Shown in pieces: positions 1-10,599 of a stretch of 64,000 nucleotides of DNA. The stretch is from Mesodorylaimus sp. YZB2_4 (lineage: Eukaryota > Nematoda > Enoplea > Dorylaimida > Dorylaimidae). Under the pieces are notes generated by a model. It worked only from the letters and a program-made list of their open reading frames with translations, searched no databases and was not told the DNA's origin. Each line of letters begins with the position of its first letter. Within the stretch, counting starts at the first letter, position 1. A program made the translations under genes and the position numbers. The stretch covers positions 1 to 64,000 of the forward strand of contig JASANH010001593.1 of the NCBI GenBank assembly GCA_030248295.1. Reading direction: 5' to 3'.

Positions 1-1
1 T

Positions 2-2797
2 GACGATTTGATCGAAACGCTAAACGGGGCTCAGTATTTTACCGCACTCGACCAAACCTGGGGTTACTTGCAAGTCCCCTTGGATGACAAGTCCAAGGAA
101 AGAGGAGCGTTTGTAACTCACCATGGACACTTCCAGCCAACCAGAATGTTTTTCGGGCTGAAAGGTGCACCGTTCACCTTTCAACGCCTAATGGACGTGG
201 TCTTATCAGGCTTACAATGGAAAATCTGTTTAGCATATCTGGATGATATTTTGATTTTCGGACGTACCATGAGCGAACACAATGACAGACTCGAACTCGT
301 TTTGACCAAACTGCAAGATGCCGGCCTCAAACTCAAACTATCCAAATGCCATTTCGCGCAAACAAATCTGGAATACCTGGGTCACAAAATATCGAAAGAA
401 GGGATCGCACCCAGCCCGTCTAAAATTGAAAAAGTAAAAAACTGTCCCGTTCCGAAAAATGGGGATGAGGTACTTAGCTTCCTGGGGCTCACAAATTATT
501 ACCGTCGATTTTTGCAAGGGTATTCAAAACTTGCGCACCCATTGACCGCTCTACTAAAGAAGGGGGCCAAATTCAAATGGGACTCAGCCCAACAGAACGC
601 CTTCGACAAGATGAAAGAGCACTTGATTAAAGCACCAATCCTTGCCCACCCTGACTTTACTAAACCATGGATCCTACAGACCGATGCGTCATTTGAAGGC
701 CTTGGAGCCGTTCTATCACAAGAATATGACGGGAAGGACCGACCAGTGGCTTATTATAGTCGGGCTCTGAGCAAGCACGAAAAGAATTACAGCGCATGGG
801 AACTTGAGGCACTAGCTGTAGTGGCCTCAGTTACTCATTTTCGGACCTTTATCTATGGGCAAAAGGTTACCGTCGTTACTGACAACCAAAGCCTGAAGGG
901 CATATTTGAGAAGACGAACCCTAATCCACGCATTGCCCGATGGGGTATCATTATGCAACAGCACGATCTAACTTTTGAGTACCGCCCAGGGGCGCGCAAT
1001 AATGCGGACCCTCTTTCACGCAAACCATTCGCATCCGGAATACCAACGTCGGCTGATAAAACCATGCGTGACATCGAAGATATGCTCACGGAGCACACAA
1101 TCATTCAAAAGGTCATCACAGAGAAGAACCAACAGCTGGAAAACTGCTTTTTACTCATTTCAAAGCTGAACGAGGCCTTGGGATACTTGTCCGCGTCGGG
1201 AACACCAGAAAATGAAAATGTAGAGAAAAAGTTATCGCTCGATCAACCGGACCAGACTTGGCTCACGGATACATCAGAAAATACGTGGTACAATGCGTAC
1301 ATAAACACCATTGTGGATGAAGCTGTTACCCCAGTTCAGCGGTCGCTGGACTCGGAAACGATCCGCTGCCTGCAGCAGAAAGATCCGTATTTGGGCCCCA
1401 TCATGGACTTTTGTCTACACGGCGCTCTACCTAACGACGCCAATGCTCGTAGACAAGTTTGCACAGACGTGTTAAATTACGACTTGTCGCATGGAATACT
1501 GTACTGGCATCCTCGTAACGGCGTGACTGGACCTCGCATGGCTGTACCCACCAGCTTGGTAAAAGATATCCTGCACATGCATCACGACAGCCGATTCGCT
1601 GCCCACCCGGGCATCGATCGCACCCTGGCCCGTATCCGAATGTACTATCATTGGCCCAGCTTGGCCAAAGACGTGGAACACCATGTTCGCAGTTGCCTGC
1701 CATGTGCGCAAAACAAACCACCGCCAGCATACCTGCATGCGCCATTACAAACAATCCCACCACCCGCCAAACCGTGGGACCTGGTAGCAGTTGATATCAA
1801 AGGGCCGCTCCCACTTACGGCTGACGGCAATCGATATGTTATCAGTTTTATCGATTACACAACGAAGTATGTTGAAGCGATACCTGTACCAGAAGTCTCG
1901 GCCGCAACTGTGGCTCGAGTTTTTGTGGACCATATTGTCCTCCGCCATGGGCCGCCAGTGCGATTGCTATCAGATCGAGGAGCTAACTTGACTGCACCTT
2001 TATTGCAACGTATTTGCGAATTATGCAACACCAAGAAAATTTTTACGACTCCTTATCATGCCCAGACCGACGGGCTGGTAGAACGTTGGCACCGTAGCTT
2101 ATCAACGGCTTTACGTTTCTACCCACCAGACAGCACAAAGTCCTGGGATGAATTCTTACCATACGCAGTTCATGCGCACAACACTACGGAGCAAACCAGT
2201 ACAAAGTTCTCGCCTTTCGAGCTGACTTACGGTCGCACACCACGATCTCCATCGGATATTGCCTTCGACTATCAGGACAACCCTTACTTGGTGGACCAGG
2301 AGGATTACTGTCGAAACGTTCACAAGCATCTTACGGCCATGCACGCCTTGGCCCAGGAGAATGTAGAAAAGGCACAGGAACGGCAGAAGCTACAGTACGA
2401 CAAACGCGTAATCGACCATGCATACACGCCAGGCGACAGCGTGTTGGTAAGGAATCCGTTGCATGAGAAGGGAATAAACAAAGTGAACCAAGTACCTTGG
2501 CTGGGACCAAAAGTGGTCGAGGACGTGAATGGTGTGGACCTGTTGGTCAGGTCCCCAAAGGAATCGCAAACGGAAGCGCGATTGCACATCAATCGTACGA
2601 AGCCCGCACCGTCGACGCTGGACAAGCAAGGGCAGTCAACGCAGGCGGCCAGGCCGTCCAATAAAGAGAGCGAAAAAGCGCCCACCCTGCAGCCAGGTTA
2701 CAATTTGCGGTCACGCAAGGTTCAGTTCGCGGATCAGGACAAGGGACCGGCGGCTACTGTCACGGGGACGAGACAACCGCCGGGCGGGAGAATGTAA
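2..2797 (+). CDS. pol: Ty3/gypsy-type retrotransposon pol (RT-RNase H-integrase), 5' end outside the window
   Basis: Polyprotein of an LTR retrotransposon that copies element RNA to DNA and inserts it in the genome. The frame is open from base 2, so the start lies outside the window; the first in-frame ATG is not the real start. Seen in order: reverse transcriptase palm with the catalytic YLDD at 236-247; an RNase H-like region around 640-960 beginning near LQTDAS; an HHCC zinc-binding region at about 1570-1715; and an integrase core with catalytic residues at 1793 (D), 1973 (D) and 2081 (E), where the last two are separated by 35 residues as expected for retroviral-type integrases. The C-terminus ends in a short basic tail, and I see no chromodomain. 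The domain order RT-RH-IN is that of the Ty3/gypsy (Metaviridae) group. About 930 codons contain no stop, and a 3' LTR follows within 40 bp, so the copy looks young. The gag, protease and 5' LTR cannot be seen. Confidence 0.95.
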   Translation, partial: DDLIETLNGAQYFTALDQTWGYLQVPLDDKSKERGAFVTHHGHFQPTRMFFGLKGAPFTFQRLMDVVLSGLQWKICLAYLDDILIFGRTMSEHNDRLELVLTKLQDAGLKLKLSKCHFAQTNLEYLGHKISKEGIAPSPSKIEKVKNCPVPKNGDEVLSFLGLTNYYRRFLQGYSKLAHPLTALLKKGAKFKWDSAQQNAFDKMKEHLIKAPILAHPDFTKPWILQTDASFEGLGAVLSQEYDGKDRPVAYYSRALSKHEKNYSAWELEALAVVASVTHFRTFIYGQKVTVVTDNQSLKGIFEKTNPNPRIARWGIIMQQHDLTFEYRPGARNNADPLSRKPFASGIPTSADKTMRDIEDMLTEHTIIQKVITEKNQQLENCFLLISKLNEALGYLSASGTPENENVEKKLSLDQPDQTWLTDTSENTWYNAYINTIVDEAVTPVQRSLDSETIRCLQQKDPYLGPIMDFCLHGALPNDANARRQVCTDVLNYDLSHGILYWHPRNGVTGPRMAVPTSLVKDILHMHHDSRFAAHPGIDRTLARIRMYYHWPSLAKDVEHHVRSCLPCAQNKPPPAYLHAPLQTIPPPAKPWDLVAVDIKGPLPLTADGNRYVISFIDYTTKYVEAIPVPEVSAATVARVFVDHIVLRHGPPVRLLSDRGANLTAPLLQRICELCNTKKIFTTPYHAQTDGLVERWHRSLSTALRFYPPDSTKSWDEFLPYAVHAHNTTEQTSTKFSPFELTYGRTPRSPSDIAFDYQDNPYLVDQEDYCRNVHKHLTAMHALAQENVEKAQERQKLQYDKRVIDHAYTPGDSVLVRNPLHEKGINKVNQVPWLGPKVVEDVNGVDLLVRSPKESQTEARLHINRTKPAPSTLDKQGQSTQAARPSNKESEKAPTLQPGYNLRSRKVQFADQDKGPAATVTGTRQPPGGRM

Positions 2798-2835
2798 TGG
2801 TCGTAAGAGGAAGCGAAAGATAAGATAAGCCGGCA

Positions 2836-3157
2836 TGTGTGTTTGGGCGGAGGGGCGTTGATTGTTTAGCCTCTCTGCTCATCTTCGTGTGTATTTGTTT
2901 GGGTGTTTATCCTTTAGATATGGAGTGGTCGTTGATTGACCACTCGACTAGAATGTGCGAACAGGTTTAGTGCTGACTGCACGAATGTACTTTAGTGCTC
3001 GTGGTGTGCTGCGCCTATATAAGGAGTGTTTTTGGGTGATTTAGGGGCTTTTTGGGTGATGCTCTGGCTGAGAGCGGACGAATAAACGGACTTCGAGGGA
3101 AGTTCTCTTTGGTCTTTTTCCGTAGCGGCCCTTGCTTGACAGAGAAGGGGCGTTACA
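2836..3157 (+). repeat. 3' LTR of the gypsy element
   Basis: This segment begins 39 bp after the pol stop, just behind a purine-rich stretch (about 2803-2830) that could be the polypurine tract. It starts TGTGTG and ends GTTACA, the usual TG...CA form. It carries a TATA box (tatataagg, about 3016) and AATAAA at 3081-3086, in the order expected for U3-R-U5. The 5' end could shift by 2-4 bases because of the TG repeats. The partner LTR is outside the window, so identity between LTRs and the target duplication cannot be checked. Confidence 0.75.
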
Positions 3158-5044
3158 GGTGGATAGGCTTCGCGGGCAGCGTCAGCGAAAATATTCCTGT
3201 GCATTGACGATTTCTAGCTGCCTTGTGCTTGGAATTTGCGCTTCAATTTATACGTTGCAAAAGAAGAAGTCAACCATAAATCTAGAGAGAAGGGTAGAGC
3301 TGAATGGGGCATGGAAGAATTGCATGGTTCCTTGAAAAGTCTCTTCCATGCAACTTGCAACCTATTCTATACAATGTGGGTAGGCGCCATTCAAACTCAG
3401 CACCAAAAAGGTCTCTCGCGTGGGGCCACATGGACTCTGTTGGGGTTTGGAGGATGATCCACTCGGACACCAGGATGGAAAGCTGATTTTGAGAAATTTT
3501 GCAAAGGACGTTGAGAGAGCAGGTGTGGAAAGTGTAATCTTTAACATAGCGGAGAGCATCGCCACGAATGGTAGTCCAAAGTGGGCTGCCTTTGGTCGGC
3601 TGAATACAGGCCATCAAACAAAATCAAGTCAGAAGACGATTGCATGACCTAGCACACATGGCTCAAGGTGGCTAACGTGACGTCCATAGATGCTACGCAT
3701 ACGAAAGGCAGGGCATGTCAGCAATGCAAATAGACACCAGTGGTCGGGTGATCGATATGGCACGCATTAGGCATAATTGGGTGGACAAGGGCATCGTCAG
3801 CATAAGAATACTCGTACGAAGTCAATCAATGAATCAAGAAGCATATACTCGTGCTGTGTCACGTCTGTTAAGTTTGTACACTATCGCCTGCAATTGCGAT
3901 CCTCGCAATCGCCGCCACTGCAGTAAGAAAATCCCGGCCAATTTTCAGTCACGAAGGGCCCATACACACAATCAGCATGATATCTAGCGGCAGTAATGCA
4001 TGTACCAGGCACCACCCACGTACCGTTTTTGTGGCAGATTAGGCAAGGAGCAAGTGATTACGGCGTGTCTTTGGGGGGGGGGGGGGATAAGTAACATAAC
4101 CAGCACTCCTGGTGGTCGGGAGAGCGATACAAACCCAAGGCTGGGAGACGCCAACCTCTCCAGTTAATGTTTCTACAGCAAGTATAGTCACGAGGCTCGC
4201 CTTCCTCCAGTCAGAGTTTCTGCCAAAGAGACTTGGGTGACCTGTCCCGTCTCCTGGATGCGCTGGGTACGATGGGGTTTTTCAGTGGTACCCACGGTGT
4301 ATCCATGGTCTGGTCTAGCAAGTCAGGCTTGGCTGAGCACAAGGAATAGCCAGATTGCGACCAGACCGGATTCGACAAGCACAAAACATTCTGGATTGAG
4401 CCTTCAGCAAACCACGCTCGGGAAGGTTCTGCCGAATATTTTGTGCATGTATGCTGTAACTAGGCGCTCTCGTAGTCTATTTTTTAACTTCCAAGGAACA
4501 CTAGATGAAACGTTTTTGAAACCCAGCGCAAAATGGGGTACAGATTTAGTCCGCTTCTCGTCATTGCCATGAGTGAATCATGCTTTAAGATCTCTCAATG
4601 CGATAGTATTTATGGAGATACAAGTTGAAGACAATTTCCAGCCGATTGGAACCTGTTTCGAAACATTCTTGCCAGAAAAATGCCGGAGAAACTTTTTCAA
4701 ACGATTAATCAGCAAAACTAATGCTGCTTTCTGAAGAAAAACAAGTGCTAGCTGCCAGTAAATGCTCTCCGTTGGTTGGATGACAGAAATGGCAGGTGGG
4801 CCAAAGGTACGCATGACACCAACACGGTGTCATCAACGTGTACCAGAAGACGACATGGTTGATGATACCAAACATTGTGGATCACAGGTAGCAAAGAACA
4901 CTTGCACATGTACTCCCATTGAGCATTTGAATTTCGCTGGTTTTTCAATGATCAAGGAAAAGTTACGCGGGTGTAAGATTTCAAAGCTTTCGAAGTTTTC
5001 CTTTACCGCCTGGTCCTGCTTTAGCTCATTTTCAGCATGTACTA
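3158..5044. other. Intergenic stretch, no gene recognised
   Basis: Only short shadow frames are present, none with recognisable motifs. A run of 14 G lies at about 4074-4087. No RNA gene or repeat family could be supported. Confidence 0.5.
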
Positions 5045-5844
5045 CAGTGCAAAATTATTGCACCACTTATGCGCGCGGGTGGTTTGCCAGTTTGAATAGC
5101 GCGCCATTAAACGTAGGTCGTCCCAATGCTTGTGAAACGAGGGTGGTCTGAAAGCGCGTTTTTTTCTCTACAAAATCAGCTCATTCGCACACAACCTTGC
5201 TGGAGCAATCAATTTTTAGAGAATTTTGAATCTCGTTTATGTGAAATATCAGCTGATGAGATTTTTTGTTATCCTGCGAATTATTGATATTATGGATCAA
5301 GCAGAGGCCATTTCGGCAGGTAATTGCTTTTATAAGTTTTTTAATGGTGCAGCATTCTTTCCAGTGCAAAAAATGCGACTTGTACATGACAAATCACAAT
5401 TCATCGATATCTGAATCTTGTAATCGATTTTCGATTAAATTTTCGGAAACTACGCGAAAAGGTTTATGCTAACGCTGATCAACTTTGGGAAGCGATCAAT
5501 ACGATTTGGGAGGATACTCCAATCGATTTTTGCGAAAAGTTAGTGTTGAGTGTTCCCAGGCGTTTGGAAAAGGTGATCAAAAATGAGGGCGGTCCTACCA
5601 GATATTGATCGTGTAACGAAATCTTCTTTTTTTTAATGGATTCGCAGTAAAATTTTGCATCCATTTATTAATGCAAAATTTTATTGCGAATTCATTTATT
5701 ATTTGTGATTCGTGATGTATGTATCCATTCGTGATTTTATTGCATTTCATTTGTTTGATTGCCTAATCGCGCGTCGAAGTCACGTCTAGCTAAAGAAACG
5801 GAGGAAAGCAATTTTCGCACAGGTGGCGCAATAATTTTGCACGG
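5045..5844 (+). mobile_element. Tc1/mariner transposon relic, internally deleted
   Basis: The left end (C-A-GTGCAAAATTATTGC, from 5045) and the right end (5844, read on the minus strand as C-C-GTGCAAAATTATTGC) are inverted repeats of about 30 bp. Each is flanked outside by TA (5043-5044 and 5845-5846), the target duplication of this superfamily. Between them lies the C-terminus of a transposase. At 0.8 kb the copy is about half the usual length of a Tc1 element, so much of the transposase gene is missing and it cannot be autonomous. Confidence 0.8.
5462..5608 (+). pseudogene. Tc1-type transposase, C-terminal fragment
   Basis: A 48-codon frame ends in TGA at 5606-5608. It reads LWEAINTIWED, then LVLSVPRRLEKVI, then GGPTRY at the stop. 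This matches the end of Tc1-like transposases (LW..I...W, then SMPRR...VI...GG.TKY). The DDE catalytic core and the DNA-binding N-terminus are not seen upstream, where the sequence is AT-rich and broken in all frames. Confidence 0.75.
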
Positions 5845-6173
5845 TAGTGTACTTTTTGCATTTTCGAAATATCAAATCAAAATACTGTGGCCTAGGTAAT
5901 ACTCGGCTGCATATCCGAAAAAATCTAGTCTCAACTAGTGGTGATTTACGATTCCTGGGCCATTTTTCCCTTGCGCATAATAAATTTTAGCCAGTAAGTA
6001 TGAGTTTTTAAACCTAAAGCACATATGGCTCTTTTGTTGTCATTATGCCCTCCTGAATGGCATGTGATCCGGCCTCCGAGAGAGACTGTTTTTCTCGGCC
6101 ATCTTAATTGGAGTAGGATCGAGAAAAGTGCTCTGACCACTTCGGCTTTAGATTGATGCGATTACTCTCCAAC

Positions 6174-6216
6174 GGCGACCAACACAAAGGCGAGGGTTGC
6201 CTGGCTGCATTGCTAA
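6174..6216 (+). promoter_or_regulatory. Upstream element shared by lectin loci A, D, E and H (copy at A)
   Basis: Shared pattern: GCGACCAACACAAAGGCGA, then GTTGCC, then GGCTGCAT and GCTAATG, about 100-142 bp before the ATG of locus A. Related blocks sit at a similar distance in D, E and H. This is a conserved upstream element by comparison within the window; promoter function is inferred. Confidence 0.5.
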
Positions 6217-6315
6217 TGCTTTTCATTCGACAGCTTTTCAGCTTTTCCAGGAACACGTCGCAGAGTTCGAACCACTGATCTCTCGTGGCTCCCAACTGAT
6301 CCAATTGTGTGCACC

Positions 6316-8289
6316 ATGTTATATTTGACTGGAATTTTGCTTTTCTTTGCAGCGGCTCCAATTTCGATTGCGCAAGGTAAGCTAAGCATAAGGCTGGATA
6401 TTTTGAGCCTTGCAAAGCGATCCGGAATTTAGAGTCCCAATGCAATGAGACGGCGTGCATGGAACTGCAAGGAGTTTTGGACGGCGCACGATGCTTTTTC
6501 ATCGGAAATCGGACATCAAATTGGAACGACGCATGGAAAATTTGCGAAGATCAGGGCGGGATTCTGGCCCAGATTCACACTGATAGCGAATACAATAAAA
6601 TTTTGGCCATGGGCGTGGTTGGTGACAGAGATTTTAATAAGTGCCTGATTTGTTATCAAACTCGATGTTTTCAGAGACTAGGAAAGAGATTTATGAATAT
6701 CGCCTTGCGACGAGACACTGGCGTTTTGGGGCGGCCGTGCTCAATACGTAGCACCCCAACCTTCTGGTATGACGGACCAACGAAAAAGAATGTTCAATTG
6801 GCAGCTGAAAAGACGTGGATACGCCACCAGTGTGGCGCTCCAGATGCAACTGGTGAATATTGCCTAACGGTCGACCCCAATTATATTTTCAACGACGTAG
6901 CATGCGACAAAGACTGGAAGTTTTTTGCTCTTTGCCAATTTCCAAGTAAGATATCTAGGAAGAAAGGGAGGGAAGCTGACTCATTCATTTTAAGCTTGAT
7001 TCTCGATTGATCTTGACGATCAGACAAGTCTCATCTAATAGTGAAACTGGCTCCTGCAAACAACCTTCCTTCTTTTATAGTAGTGCAGCTACAGTAGTTC
7101 TTCTTGACCTCTGTAGAGTGTTTCAAAAAAAGTTTGCAGGATATGTTGAAATTTGGACTTTGGGGGCACGTTTTAAGCAGACCGTCATTTTTCTCTGATC
7201 ACCCATTACAAACTTCACTAGCGCGTTTGATAGCAGTGCCACGTATCTAGGTATCATAGGGCAACTGCTCATTCCTGGCAGACTGCATGCATTGGACCTT
7301 TGGTTCATAGATCAGCAATAACTGCCAGTAATTTCAGTTGTTTCAGTCAAGAGAGGCTGAGAGTAACGAAATTTGCAAAATGCGCACATTCACGCAAACT
7401 TTTGCACACGACTGTATATAGAAAGGTTTCACTTCCATGCTTTTGCGCGTACCTCTATACGAAGCTTTTCTAAACAGAAAATCAACAGACTTTGATCAAT
7501 TTTTGAGCATACCAAGCCGTAAATTGCAGAAAAAATTGTCAGCATATAATTTTTTGATACAGCTAGCCCGCAGGCTTTAAAGTAAAGGGATTTTTTTCTA
7601 TAAGGTCCAGGCCTTATAAGGTTAAAAGTCCAGGCTGCTTACGATGATTTTAAATAATTATCATGGGCAGCCTGAAGCGCAAAGTTAATGCCCGAAGCCT
7701 GTGGAATAGTATATAAGGAGGGTGTCATAAGTGCTGCAAAACGCACCCCTATCAAGTGAGTGCGGTTTTCAAAATTTGAAAAACACAGTTTTACTCCTAG
7801 CTAAAAGAAACAGAGCGACTTTTTCCGTTAATTTCTTACATGTCGCCTTCTGGTTGAACGGGTCTCCTATTGTGCATAGGCAGTCTTATTCCATATGATT
7901 CATTCTTCCTGGGGTGAACTGGGCGAGACACAACAACATGGCAATGCCCATTGCCTTGCACCAAAACCCTTGTCCATGCGGTGTGAAATCACAGAAATTG
8001 TGCCAAATTCTCCTTAATTTTAGCTCGTCAGGAGAACTATACCAAGACAAACGTGTGCATGACCGAAACTGTCATCGAGTCGATGCCCGCCACCCAACCG
8101 AAGGATTGTGCCCAAAAATGCTACCAGACAACTTGGTGTCGAAGTTTCAATTTCGTTGAAGGCAGTGGCAGATTTTCGTGCCAGTTTTTTTCGTTTTCGA
8201 TCCTGGACGTCGTCTGCACTGAAGAAAAGCCCTGCCCGAGCACCAAGCCCGCCGATGCGCAGTGCATCCACTACAACTATGTTCCATAA
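6316..8289 (+). CDS. Locus A: secreted CTLD-PAN protein, 260 aa, four exons
   Basis: Exons are 6316-6376, 6433-6617, 6675-6945 and 8024-8289 (61, 185, 271 and 266 nt; total 783, a multiple of 3). Exon 1 encodes a signal peptide (MLYLTGILLFFAA...AQ). Exons 2-3 (residues about 21-172) form a C-type lectin-like domain: ARCFFIG, W.DAWKICEDQGGILAQ, TW, then YCLTVDP and FNDVACD, ending ALCQF. There is no EPN or QPD motif, so classical calcium-dependent mannose or galactose binding is not predicted. Exon 4 (residues 173-260) has eight cysteines with the PAN/apple-like core WCRSFNF...SCQFF. All junctions are GT-AG (GTAAG at exons 1 and 3; GTTGG at exon 2). Introns 1-2 are 56-57 bp and intron 3 is 1.08 kb. 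Intron 2 happens to be open in frame. Ligand unknown. Confidence 0.85.
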
Positions 8290-9396
8290 AAGGCGTCTGT
8301 AGCGTGCACAGTCCATTGGTCTTAAAATGAGAAGAGGGCCTAGACCTGGTTCAGACTTACCATAGGCGCTATAATGAAATGTCTGATTAGGTCTAGTTTT
8401 AAGTTTGTGCAGGATGGGTTATACGCTTGATTAAATGTGATTCAGCGATCGGGTGTTGAAAACAGCAGGGAAGATTGTCCGATGTAGATTGTACAGTCGA
8501 AATCCCACTCAAAACTGTTGCGACCTTCTAGGGCATTGCTGTCGCGCAGACCGCTTGATGAAGCGTCAATCGTTCAAAACAGCGGCGTATTTTTATGTTT
8601 CCATGGTCTCGGACACCAGGACGTCTCAACTCTTCGAGCAGACGCTAATTGTAGGAGCCAGAGACACAACTCGACGGGTTTCTGCCTGGAGAAGCTTATC
8701 CAGCGGCCAGCGAAGACAATCACATACGCTTCCTTCCTTACTGGCCGAAGATGCCTATTAAAGTGTGTCTGATGGTCATCACGCAGAGCACGAGCAAGCA
8801 CGTTACACTCCGAAGTTGGAGCCTCTTTTCTGCAAAAAACCAGACGGCGGCAAATAAATTAATAGTTGGCGGGCGGCTGCAAAATCTTTTCATGCATAGC
8901 ACAGGGGAATTACGTGATGCTCATAGATGCTGCACTGATTCTGTTCGAGAACTGTCAGCTTGACGTCTGAAAAACTGACTCCTTCGCCTTTGTTAACCCT
9001 TCGTGTCTCCACCCCAAGTTGGCTGCCGCATTAATGTTCTAAAGTTTTGCAGTGTCGGGTCTTGCGGGCGACTCTCATGGAGTATGTGAAATGCATGCAG
9101 GGAAAATTGTGCTAATTACACAAATTATTATCAGCATTCAAGAAATTTCATGTACACAACTTCACTCTACAATAAGTCTCCGCGCTGCTGTGACTAAGGT
9201 TTGTTGAATGAACCAGACATCCTCTATTTCTTGGCACTAAAACCAGCGTGCAGTGCACATCAACAACACAAAAAATTCACTGTACGTGCATATTCTATTC
9301 CAAGTTTATCCTCCTGGGCGCATTAAGACTTCAATATTAGCCCAAACACTGGCAGCTCCATTCCCTTTAACCATCGACGTGCCCTGATCGTTCGAC
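8290..9396. other. 3' flank of locus A, shared with locus F
   Basis: The first 500 bp align with the DNA downstream of locus F (45832-46345). This includes a coding-like stretch at 8550-8770 (see findings). From about 8810 to 9396 nothing is recognised. Confidence 0.5.
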
Positions 9397-10327
9397 CTAC
9401 CAAAAACTTTTCTTAGCGCACTGCCTAAATTGCCTACTCCCAAAACTCAGCGCAAAAATTTCAGCTAATGATGCAAAAATCTTCACTACACTAGCATAAT
9501 AAAAAAATCGGGGCAAGTATGGCCTGAATACTTCGGACGATGACATTATTTCGACACCAATTTCGGGACCAGCTGCAGTGATGGAGTAGTAGGCCATTAG
9601 TAACTTGATGACTGGCATGCTGCTTCATGAAAGCTCTGTCGCCCGCTGACCCATCCGTTTCACTGGCCATTATTCGTCGACGTCGCCACTCAAATGTCGC
9701 CAGCATGATCCCGTACAAAACGACACACAAACAGGACAGACTCAAATTGAAAGTGCCATAAAAGGTTAAAAACGATGGAGTGAAGGGATTAAAGTAAACT
9801 AAACATATAATATTCTCAGAAATATCAAACCCGGGTGTGCCATCACTGAAAAACCCGCTGATCGAAAACAAAGCCGCAAATAGGAAACAAAAGGCCAAGA
9901 TCAAATAGGCGTATCATTTTCCGAGGTTCCTGTATTTCATCGGGCATAAAATACTGATCAAACGATCCAGGCTAATGCAAACGGTCACCAAAGAACTGCA
10001 CCCTACACCCCAGCCTAGGAACAGGGTCTTGGTCAAGTAACACAGCCCTCTAGTCCTGAAATCAGATATTGTATGCGTGTATTGCGCTGCTTCTTCGATG
10101 GCATTTTCGAAAAGACCACCAGCTATAAATATTAAACAGATGCATTCGCCTCCGATCAGCAGAAAACAGGGTGATTGAAGTTCTTTGTTTCGCTTGATGA
10201 CGACCAGAATGAAAATATTGGCTATGACGCCCACGAAACCAATGATATGCAGGGCAGTGATGTTGAAGATAATGTCGACCTGGCTGACTAACGCGTCCGA
10301 TTCGGAGTTGGTGGAATTGTTGGACAT
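9397..10327 (-). pseudogene. Rhodopsin-like GPCR pseudogene
   Basis: Read on the minus strand, a likely start is the ATG at 10327 (context GCAACCATGT), followed by an N-glycosylation-rich tail (NNSTNS). TM1 carries GVIANIFILVVI. TM2 has GECICLI, with Glu where Asp is usual. TM3 ends SLDRLISILCPMKYR, a DRY-like motif. After a TGA codon at 9914-9916 the same frame continues with TM4 (YAYLILAFCFLF) and TM5 ending in a basic RRRR loop. Around 9600-9615 the frame shifts, and the other frame (9397-9618) carries the remaining helices and an amphipathic tail ending in KKSFW. All seven helices are therefore traceable in one exon, with one nonsense and one frameshift lesion. Ligand class unknown. A functional gene would require both lesions to be sequence errors. 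Confidence 0.75.
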
Positions 10328-10414
10328 GGTTGCTGCAGACTGTATCACTGGCCTAGAAGAGGTGCCGTTGCAGGTGCCTGACACACATTTAACAAGTAAA
10401 GGGATGGGTGTACG

Positions 10415-10441
10415 AGTCATGTCATGTCATGTCATGTCATA
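10415..10441 (+). repeat. Five-base microsatellite (TCATG)n
   Basis: About five tandem copies of TCATG lie just beyond the 5' end of the GPCR relic. Confidence 0.8.
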
Positions 10442-10510
10442 CTTTATCCATAGCCAAGCACCATAAGGCGCACTCGAGGGCTAAGGAACACATAATTGAC
10501 AATCACTTTG

Positions 10511-10596
10511 TACCGAGGCGGGAGTCGAACCCTCCCCTGTAAGTGCGCACCCAGCGTGAGAGGCAGACGCCTTAACCCGCTAGGCCACGACCCCGG
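10511..10596 (-). repeat. tRNA-derived SINE-like unit
   Basis: The minus strand has an A-box-like TGGCCTAGCGGGTTAAGGC and a B box GGTTCGACTCC set in a 5-bp T stem (GGGAG/CTCCC). The acceptor ends do not pair cleanly, so a working tRNA gene is unlikely. A related unit lies at 60518-60596. Confidence 0.5.
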
Positions 10597-10599
10597 TAT

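Noticed and set aside
4074..4087. G run, possible quadruplex
   Set aside because: A single homopolymer with no further G tracts nearby; more likely a slippage tract.
6618..6674. Reading A exons 2-3 as one continuous exon
   Set aside because: The intervening 57 bp are open by chance; all paralogues have an intron at the same place and the peptide there has no counterpart.
7110..7430. Possible second Tc1-like element in intron 3 of locus A
   Set aside because: A Tc1-like end is suggested on the right (TTTGCACACGACTGTA), but the left end matches poorly and no transposase piece is present.
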